Source: JBKPNX01 sp046732855 (lineage in GTDB: Bacteria; Pseudomonadota; Alphaproteobacteria; Geminicoccales; Geminicoccaceae). From it: a DNA stretch of 20,395 nucleotides. The position numbers were made by a program, and so were the translations under genes. Shown piece by piece: positions 14,902-20,395 of the stretch. Where the stretch lies: NCBI GenBank assembly GCA_046732855.1, contig JBKPNX010000045.1:1-20395 (forward strand), given 5' to 3'. A model generated the notes under the pieces. It had not been told where the DNA came from, searched no databases, and worked only from the letters and a program-made list of their open reading frames with translations. The stretch's first letter is position 1; each line of letters starts with the position of its first letter.

Positions 14902-15865
14902 GGCGCGCGCGTTTTGGACCGTGGCGCCGGGGCAGGGCGAGCTGCGTAGCGAGCCCCTGCCCGAGCCCGGGCCGGACGAGATTCTGGTCGAAGCGCTGGC
15001 GAGCGGGATCAGTCGGGGCACCGAGACTACGGTTTTTCTGGGGCGCGTGCCCGCGAGCCAGCATCGGGTGATGCGGGCGCCTTATCAGGCGGGCGAGTTC
15101 ACCTTCCCGGTGAAGTACGGCTACAGCTCGGTCGGCATGGTCGCCGCCGGGCCGGCCGACTGGCGGGGCCGCCGCGTGTTCTGCCTGCATCCGCACCAGG
15201 ATCGCTACGTCGTGCCGCGCCGCGCGGCGATCTCAGTGCCCGCCGCCGTGTCCGACGAGCGTGCGGTGCTCGCCGCCAATATGGAGACGGTCGTGAACGC
15301 CTTGTGGGACGCGGCGCCGCGCATCGGCGACCGGGTGACGGTGGTCGGAGCGGGGGTGATCGGGGCGCTCGCCGCCGCGCTCGCCGCGCGCATCCCCGGC
15401 GCGGAGGTGCAGCTGGTCGACGTCAACCCCGACAAGGCCCAGGTCGCCAGCGCGCTCGGCCTGTCGTTCGCCGTGCCCAAGGTGGCGACGCCGCGCGTCG
15501 ATCTGGTGATCCACGCGAGCGGTACCGCCGCAGGGCTCGTCACCTCGCTCGATCTCGCCGGGTTCGAAGCGACGGTGTTGGAGCTGAGCTGGTACGGCGA
15601 TCGCGAGGTCGCGATAGCGCTCGGGGAGAGCTTCCACAGCCGCAGGCTGCGCCTCGTCTCCAGCCAGGTGGGCGCGATCGCGACCGCGCAGCGCGCCCGC
15701 TGGGATCGCCGGCGCCGCCTCGCCCTGGCGCTCGACCTGCTCGCCGACCCCCGCTTCGACGCGCTGCTGGCCCCGGCGGCGCCGTTCGCACAGCTGCCTG
15801 CCGTGATGGCGGCGCTCGCGGCAGAGCCGAGCAAGGTCATGTGTCAGGTGATCAGATACGGTTGA
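14894..15865 (+). CDS. Medium-chain dehydrogenase, BchC-like, lacking zinc ligands
   Basis: This 323-residue protein is an MDR-superfamily oxidoreductase. The N-terminal GroES-like part carries SGISRGTETTVFLGRVP (38-53), as in the BchC branch, where zinc-dependent enzymes would have a Cys ligand; the structural-zinc cysteines are also absent. The Rossmann part has VGAGVIG (151-157), and D176 at the end of the second strand suggests NAD rather than NADP. The piece FPVKYGYSSVGMV (71-83) and LHPHQDRYVVP (98-108) are strongly family-like. It starts eight bases inside the RibD-type reductase gene, so the two are co-translated and probably act in one pathway. The substrate is unknown. In relatives I recall a 6-carboxytetrahydropterin synthase gene nearby; none is visible here. 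Confidence 0.88.
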   Translation: MAEARAFWTVAPGQGELRSEPLPEPGPDEILVEALASGISRGTETTVFLGRVPASQHRVMRAPYQAGEFTFPVKYGYSSVGMVAAGPADWRGRRVFCLHPHQDRYVVPRRAAISVPAAVSDERAVLAANMETVVNALWDAAPRIGDRVTVVGAGVIGALAAALAARIPGAEVQLVDVNPDKAQVASALGLSFAVPKVATPRVDLVIHASGTAAGLVTSLDLAGFEATVLELSWYGDREVAIALGESFHSRRLRLVSSQVGAIATAQRARWDRRRRLALALDLLADPRFDALLAPAAPFAQLPAVMAALAAEPSKVMCQVIRYG

Positions 15866-15888
15866 TGCGATGCTGAGGCGATCGCATC
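15864..15888. repeat. Inverted repeat at the end of the dehydrogenase gene
   Basis: GATGCGAT (15864-15871) and ATCGCATC (15881-15888) are perfect complements around nine bases, and the left arm overlaps the stop codon. A hairpin would form in the RNA just at the 3' end of the gene. There is no T-run behind it, so it is either a weak terminator, an RNA-stabilising hairpin or an operator. The following bases up to 16206 hold no gene. They include the palindrome GGTCGCGACC (15945-15954) and a tandem echo of CGACCA beside it. Confidence 0.4.
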
Positions 15889-16100
15889 GATAGATCCTCG
15901 GGGGCCTTGGCCGTGATGGGCGCAAGACCGCGATGATGCTTTTAGGTCGCGACCATGCGACCACGGCATTTCCCGTCTGCGCGAGCAGTCTGGCCAGTCC
16001 GGCATGGGGGCGGGTAGAACATGGGGCCCCTGCGCTAAGACACCTTCCCTCGAGGCGAGCGGTGGCGCCCTGCTCAGCGTTCTTGTAAAGCCTCGCATGA

Positions 16101-16129
16101 TTGTCCAACGCTTAAGTGTTCCCCATACA
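16101..16129 (+). promoter_or_regulatory. Candidate promoter of the NDH-2 gene
   Basis: TTGTCC (16101-16106) and CATACA (16124-16129) are 17 bases apart, the ideal spacing, in an AT-richer patch 78 bases before the NDH-2 ATG. The match to consensus is moderate. Confidence 0.3.
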
Positions 16130-16206
16130 GTCGGGCGCCGGCGCGACGGCGTGGACCGGCGCACTGAGCGAGCGGACCCGACAGCTGCCGGACCAGCTGG
16201 AGCAAC

Positions 16207-17544
16207 ATGACCGTCCGGGTGAACGACGTCCGACCAGCCAGCAGCGGCGCAGTAGGCTCCGGTGCGGCTGTGGCAGCCGCGCCGGCGGGGGCCCGCCGGC
16301 CGCGCGTGGTGATCGTGGGCGCCGGCTTCGGCGGACTCGCCGCGGCCAAGGCGCTGAAACGCGCACCCGTCGAAGTCACGGTGATCGATCGCCGCAACTA
16401 TCACCTGTTCCAGCCGCTGCTCTACCAGGTCGCGACCGCAGCGCTGTCGCCCGCCGACATCGCTCAGCCAATCCGCGCCATCCTGCGCCGGCAACGCAAC
16501 GTCGAGGTGATTCTCGGCCGGGTTACCGATGTGGATCCTGCGGCGCGCGAGGTGCTGATCGATCAGCGGCGCATCGCTTATGACTATCTGGTCATCGCGA
16601 CCGGTGCGCAGCACGCCTATTTCGGCCACGACGAGTGGGCGCACTTCGCGCCGGGTCTGAAGAAGATCGGCGACGCAACCGCTATCAGAGGTCGCATCCT
16701 CCTGGCATTTGAGGAGGCCGAGACGGCGACCGATCCGAACCTGCGCACCAGCCTGTTGACTTTCGTCGTCGTTGGCGGCGGGCCGACCGGGGTGGAACTT
16801 GCCGGCGCGCTTGCCGAACTCGCGCACCAAAGCATGGCCGGCGACTTTCGCCATATTGATCCACGCCACGCGCGGGTGCTCCTGGTCGAGGCGGGGCCGC
16901 GCCTGCTCCCGACCTTCCCCGAGCGCCTGTCGGCGGTGGCGAAACGCGAGCTCGAACGGCTTGGGGTCGAGGTTCGGCTCGACACCATGGTCACTGATTG
17001 CAATGCCAGCGGTGTCGCCATGGGCGAGCAGCACGTGCCCGCACGGACCGTGCTGTGGGCGGCCGGCGTCGCCGCGTCGCCAGCGGCGCGTTGGCTCGGG
17101 GCCGCCCAGGACCGCTCCGGCCGGGTCGAGGTGGCGGCCGACCTTTCCCTGCCCGGCCATCCGGAGATCTTCGTCATCGGCGATACCGCGTTGCCGACCG
17201 ACGCGGCCGGCAAACCGCGGCCGCTGCCCGGGATCGCGCCCGCGGCCAAGCAGGCCGGCCAGTATGTCGCCAAGGTGATCCGGATGCGCGCTCAGGGCCA
17301 CAAGGCCCCAGGGCCGTTCCGCTACCGCAATTACGGCAACCTCGCCACCATCGGCCGTAAGGCGGCGATCGCCGACTTCGGTTGGATCCGGCTGAGCGGC
17401 TACATTGCCTGGTTGCTTTGGGGCTCGGCCCACATCTATTTCCTGATCGGCTTTCGCAACCGCCTGGCGGTCGCGCTCGACTGGTTCTGGTCTTACCTGA
17501 CCTTTCAACGCAATGCCCGGCTGATCACCGGATCGAGCGAATGA
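16207..17544 (+). CDS. ndh: Type II NADH:quinone oxidoreductase (NDH-2)
   Basis: This 445-residue flavoprotein passes electrons from NADH to quinone at the inner membrane without pumping protons. It has an FAD-binding VIVGAGFGGL (36-44, G-x-G-x2-G at 38-43), the NYHLFQPLLYQVAT stretch typical of NDH-2, a second Rossmann motif VVVGGGPTGVELAG (187-200) with a Glu at the end of its second strand (LLVEAGPR) indicating NADH, and FVIGDTA for the flavin. The C-terminus has a hydrophobic segment (396-415) and an aromatic amphipathic helix, suited to membrane attachment. The first 30 residues are a Gly/Ala-rich extension. The ATG has GGAG four bases before it. Its stop overlaps the channel gene start (ATGA). 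Confidence 0.95.
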   Translation: MTVRVNDVRPASSGAVGSGAAVAAAPAGARRPRVVIVGAGFGGLAAAKALKRAPVEVTVIDRRNYHLFQPLLYQVATAALSPADIAQPIRAILRRQRNVEVILGRVTDVDPAAREVLIDQRRIAYDYLVIATGAQHAYFGHDEWAHFAPGLKKIGDATAIRGRILLAFEEAETATDPNLRTSLLTFVVVGGGPTGVELAGALAELAHQSMAGDFRHIDPRHARVLLVEAGPRLLPTFPERLSAVAKRELERLGVEVRLDTMVTDCNASGVAMGEQHVPARTVLWAAGVAASPAARWLGAAQDRSGRVEVAADLSLPGHPEIFVIGDTALPTDAAGKPRPLPGIAPAAKQAGQYVAKVIRMRAQGHKAPGPFRYRNYGNLATIGRKAAIADFGWIRLSGYIAWLLWGSAHIYFLIGFRNRLAVALDWFWSYLTFQRNARLITGSSE

Positions 17545-19643
17545 TCGACCCGCAGCGCCGCTTCAAAGGGTTGCACCAGACGCTCTTCGCCACTTTGCTC
17601 GCGCTCGCATTCGCCCTGTCGAGCGCGCGTGCCGCCGAGCCGGCGATTGCGGCGCCGCCGCAGCACGGCGGCGGCGGCTTTGCTCTGCTCCTTCTCGACT
17701 ATCGCATGGCGCTGGAGCGGCTGACCGAGGATCTGCGCGAACGAACGGCGGAACTCGCCGCCGGTGCCGAGATGGCTCCGGCGGAGATCAGGGCCGCCCT
17801 GCAACGGGTCACGGCGGGTGCCGATCCCGTCTTCCTCGTGGGCGGCCTCCTCGTGGTCCTGGGACTGGGTCTGCTCACTCGACGCATTGTCCGCCGGCGA
17901 CTTGCCGGCGAGCTTGCGGACGCTCCACTCGACCCCGCAGTCCACTTTGGCAGCCGCCTCGGGCGCGCCCTCTATCGGGCACTGGTCGATCTGCTCGGGC
18001 TCGGGGCGTTCGCCCTGGTCGCGATTGGGCTGGTCGCGATCTTCGTGCCGGCGCCGGGGGCCGTACGCACCTTCATGCTCACCTACGTCACGGCGGCTCT
18101 GGTCGGGCTCGCCGCGGCGCTGATCGCGCGCTTCCTCCTGGCGCCCGACGCGCCCGGCGCGCGCTTGCTGCCGCTGTCCGACCGGGCCGCCCGCTTCCTG
18201 CACCGCTGGCTCGTGATGCTCACCGTGGTCGGCAGCGTCGGCTGGCTCACCGCCGCGCTGCTGATCCTCTCAGGCATGCCGCTCGAGGCGCATCTGATCG
18301 TGGCGCTCGCCATCGGCACGCTCATGGCCCTGCTCCTGGTCGCGATGATCCTGGCAGGACGGTCGCTCGTCGCGGCGGCGCTGATCGGGGATGACCCGAA
18401 AGCGGCGACGCCGCTCCGGCTGCGGCTGGCGCGCTCATGGCATGTCTTCGCCGTCGCCTATCTGATCGTGGTCTGGGCGCTTTGGGCGGCGAGCATCGTG
18501 ACGCGCGACCCGTCCAGCATCTGGTCGGCCGTAGCGAGCGTGCTGCTGGCGGCGGCGATGCCGCTGCTCGATCAGGCGTTCGGCCGGGGGCTCGCGCAGG
18601 TGCTCGGCGGCGATGCCGCCGGCGTGCCGACCAACGCGCGCACGGTCGGGGTGATCCGAAATACTTTCCGCGTCCTGCTGGTCGCGGTCGCCGTGATCCT
18701 GCTGCCGTCGTTCTGGGGGATCGATGTGCTGCGGCTGGTCGGCGCGCCCGGCGCGGGCGTGTTCTCGCGCGCTTTGTTCAACATCCTCGTCACTACGCTT
18801 CTGGCGTACGTGGTGTGGCAACTGGCCGAGACAGCGCTCGAGCGCAGCATCGGCGACGGCGCTACCCCCGGCGTGATGCAGAACGCCCGCGCGCGAACGC
18901 TGCGCCCGCTGCTACGCAAGTTCGTGCTCGGCGTGCTGGTCGTGGTCTGGGTGATGATCGCGCTCTCCGCGGTCGGCATCGATATCGGACCGCTGCTCGC
19001 CGGCGCCGGCGTCGTTGGCATCGCGCTCGGCTTCGGGGCACAGACGCTGGTGCGCGACGTTGTCTCCGGCATTTTCTTTCTGATCGACGACGCGTTCAGG
19101 GTCGGCGAGTACATCGAGGCAGGTGCCTTAAAAGGCACTGTCGAGAGCATCTCGATGCGCTCGCTGCGGCTGCGCCACCACCGCGGCGCCGTGCACACCG
19201 TCCCCTACGGAGAGCTCAAGACGCTGACCAACCACAGCCGCGACTGGGTGATCGTGAAGCTGGAGTTCCAGGTCACCTACGATACCGACGTCGACCGGGT
19301 GAAGAAGCTGCTCAAGCGCATCGGCCAGGAGATGCTCGAGGATCCTGCGCTCGGCCCCAACCTGATCGAGACCCTGAAATCCCAGGGCATCGACCAGCTG
19401 GCCGATCACGGCCTCCTCGTGCGCGCCAAGTTCACCGCCAGGCCGGGCGAGCAGTTCGTGATCAAGCGCGAGGCGCTGCAGCGCATCAAGCGCGCGTTCG
19501 ACGCCGCCGGCATCAGGTTCGCCTACCCGACGGTCACGATCCAGTCGGACGGCGCGGCGGTGCCCGACGAGACCGCGCGCCACGCAGCGGCCAAGATCGC
19601 GCTCCAGCCGGCTCCGGCCGATGACGCCCCGATGCCGGCATAG
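17541..19643 (+). CDS. MscS-family mechanosensitive ion channel, large form
   Basis: I place the start at the ATG at 17541 (700 residues), which overlaps the NDH-2 stop by four bases and begins a signal peptide (cleavage near ARA, residue 31). The longer frame would lie inside NDH-2. A soluble periplasmic part with a helical segment (YRMALERLTEDLRERTAEL) is followed by about ten hydrophobic segments. The MscS core begins near residue 483: pore-lining GAGVVGIALGFGAQTLVRDVVSGIFFLIDD, then the beta domain (VGEYIEAGALKGTVESI), VPYGELKTLTNHSRDW and the alpha/beta cytoplasmic cage. This is a larger, MscK-like layout than the three-helix E. coli MscS. It opens under membrane tension to release solutes. 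It is translationally coupled to NDH-2. Confidence 0.94.
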   Translation: MIDPQRRFKGLHQTLFATLLALAFALSSARAAEPAIAAPPQHGGGGFALLLLDYRMALERLTEDLRERTAELAAGAEMAPAEIRAALQRVTAGADPVFLVGGLLVVLGLGLLTRRIVRRRLAGELADAPLDPAVHFGSRLGRALYRALVDLLGLGAFALVAIGLVAIFVPAPGAVRTFMLTYVTAALVGLAAALIARFLLAPDAPGARLLPLSDRAARFLHRWLVMLTVVGSVGWLTAALLILSGMPLEAHLIVALAIGTLMALLLVAMILAGRSLVAAALIGDDPKAATPLRLRLARSWHVFAVAYLIVVWALWAASIVTRDPSSIWSAVASVLLAAAMPLLDQAFGRGLAQVLGGDAAGVPTNARTVGVIRNTFRVLLVAVAVILLPSFWGIDVLRLVGAPGAGVFSRALFNILVTTLLAYVVWQLAETALERSIGDGATPGVMQNARARTLRPLLRKFVLGVLVVVWVMIALSAVGIDIGPLLAGAGVVGIALGFGAQTLVRDVVSGIFFLIDDAFRVGEYIEAGALKGTVESISMRSLRLRHHRGAVHTVPYGELKTLTNHSRDWVIVKLEFQVTYDTDVDRVKKLLKRIGQEMLEDPALGPNLIETLKSQGIDQLADHGLLVRAKFTARPGEQFVIKREALQRIKRAFDAAGIRFAYPTVTIQSDGAAVPDETARHAAAKIALQPAPADDAPMPA

Positions 19644-19693
19644 GGCGGGACCACACGCCGGACAGATTGCCGGTCGCGCACTAGATTGAAGCC

Positions 19694-20182
19694 ATGCTCG
19701 GCCGCCTGCTCGAACCGCCACGTGCCTGTCTGCTGCTCGCGCTGATGAGCGCCGCGCTCCTGCTCGGCGCGCTCGCGCTGCAGTACCTCGGCAGCCTGCA
19801 GCCTTGTCGTCTTTGCGTGTGGCAGCGCTGGCCTTACGTGGCGCTGATCGCGCTTGGCCTCTTCGGCTGGCGCTGGCGCCCGCGCCTGGTCCTCGGCATC
19901 GCGATGCTGGTGCTGCTCGGCGGCGCCGGCCTTGCCGCCTACCACGTGGGCATCGAGCAGGGCTGGTGGGCGCTGCCGGCCAGCTGCGTCGCCGGCGGCA
20001 CCGCCGCGACCGTCGAGGAGCTGAAACGCATGCTGGCCGAAGCCCCGCCGGCGTGCGATCAGGTGAGCTTCGCCTTTCTCGGCCTGACGCTCGCCGGCTG
20101 GAACTTCGCGGCCTCGCTCGCCCTGGCCGGCTACGTAGTCGCAGCGGCCCTTAGCCTTGGTCGACGCAGCGCCTCAGGTTAG
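19694..20182 (+). CDS. dsbB: Disulfide bond formation protein B
   Basis: This 162-residue inner-membrane protein reoxidises the periplasmic oxidase DsbA and passes the electrons to quinone. It has four membrane helices. The first periplasmic pair C38-x2-C41 (QPCRLCVWQRWPY) and the second pair C98 and C121, in a periplasmic loop between helices 3 and 4, are both present. The length is normal for the family. The start at 19694 lies 50 bases after the channel gene; the ribosome site is weak. It may share the NDH-2/MscS transcript. Its work on the quinone pool fits loosely with NDH-2, but this link is inference. No DsbA gene is in the window. Confidence 0.94.
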   Translation: MLGRLLEPPRACLLLALMSAALLLGALALQYLGSLQPCRLCVWQRWPYVALIALGLFGWRWRPRLVLGIAMLVLLGGAGLAAYHVGIEQGWWALPASCVAGGTAATVEELKRMLAEAPPACDQVSFAFLGLTLAGWNFAASLALAGYVVAAALSLGRRSASG

Positions 20183-20251
20183 CTCGCATCAGCGGAACGT
20201 AGGGCCCGCGGTCCAGCTGGCAGTCGCGCAGGGCGGGTGATCGGACGCCAA

Positions 20252-20395
20252 CTAAAGCTTGACGGCAGCCCCCCCTCGAAGCTCTTCCAATAGGTTCTTT
20301 CGCCGCGGCATATGTTCGTCGACCGAGCGGATCTCGGCCAGCATCTCCGAGAAAGGCCACGTCGTAGGCGGCGCTTCGCGCCACAGCCCACGAAG
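20252..20395 (-). CDS. C-terminal end of an unidentified gene (cut by window edge)
   Basis: A leftward frame without a start is open from the right edge to a TAG at 20252-20254, giving 47 codons. The product ends with a charged helix (FSEMLAEIRSVDEHMPRRKNLLEEL) and RGGAAVKL. Third codon positions are GC-biased, as in neighbouring genes, and this frame reads better than the two longer open frames over the same bases. It converges with dsbB, leaving about 70 bases between them. I do not recognise the family; the main part lies outside the window. Confidence 0.5.
   Translation of the reverse strand, partial: LRGLWREAPPTTWPFSEMLAEIRSVDEHMPRRKNLLEELRGGAAVKL

Noticed and set aside
13225..15021. 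Minus-strand open frame of about 598 codons across the phosphatidyltransferase and the reductase
   Set aside because: It overlaps two genes with complete family motifs and has a composition typical of a shadow frame.
15844..17508. Long minus-strand open frame (about 554 codons) over the dehydrogenase end, the gap and the NDH-2 gene
   Set aside because: It is antisense to NDH-2, whose motifs are clear, and its product is Arg/Gly/His-rich with no family character. Long antisense frames are common in GC-rich genes.
20151..20391. Two longer minus-strand open frames at the right edge, first read as a frameshifted gene
   Set aside because: Recounting the run of seven C at 20269-20275 shows a third frame that stays open from the edge to a TAG at 20252 with better codon use, so no frameshift is needed.

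Overview
The window is GC-rich DNA whose genes show strongly GC-biased third codon positions. Gene content (ATP-type PEP carboxykinase, a cyclase-TolB-TPR signalling protein, NDH-2, and a GTP cyclohydrolase II joined to a degenerate DHBP-synthase domain) suggests an alphaproteobacterium, perhaps of the Rhodospirillales or Geminicoccales type. That placement is an inference from gene families, not a phylogenetic result. No rRNA, tRNA, CRISPR array, IS element or phage gene was seen.

Layout. 1-442 holds the start of a leftward lipoprotein gene and a doubtful small ORF before it. 443-1641 is mostly non-coding and less GC-rich, with one probable frameshift-broken membrane-protein gene at 1019-1398. 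1642-2738 is a rightward pair of exported proteins (ankyrin repeats, then a YHS domain). Facing it is a leftward gene for a large class III cyclase/TolB/TPR protein, preceded on the same strand by pckA. A rightward metallo-beta-lactamase-fold hydrolase diverges from pckA. Next come three leftward genes for exported proteins: a glycine-zipper lipoprotein, a Rap1a/Tai-like protein and an orphan family 5 solute-binding protein.

10966-15865 is the most interesting part. Leftward genes encode a CDP-alcohol phosphatidyltransferase, GTP cyclohydrolase II with a dead DHBP-synthase-like domain, a tiny lipoprotein and an alanyl-tRNA editing protein. Divergently, across 94 bp, run a RibD-type reductase without a deaminase domain and an overlapping BchC-like dehydrogenase. 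These look like riboflavin-related enzymes but cannot form a complete riboflavin pathway. I infer a separate pathway that starts from GTP and may end in a lipid-linked or membrane product.

16207-20182 holds rightward genes for NDH-2, a MscS-family channel (ATGA-coupled to NDH-2) and DsbB. The right edge carries the C-terminal codons of an unidentified leftward gene.

A second observation: the lipoprotein at the left edge and the extreme C-terminus of the cyclase protein share a small motif with identical spacing (G-[KR]-x-W-x-G-x6-P-x7-DGT). This suggests a common small domain used both as a lipoprotein and as a sensor-protein tail.
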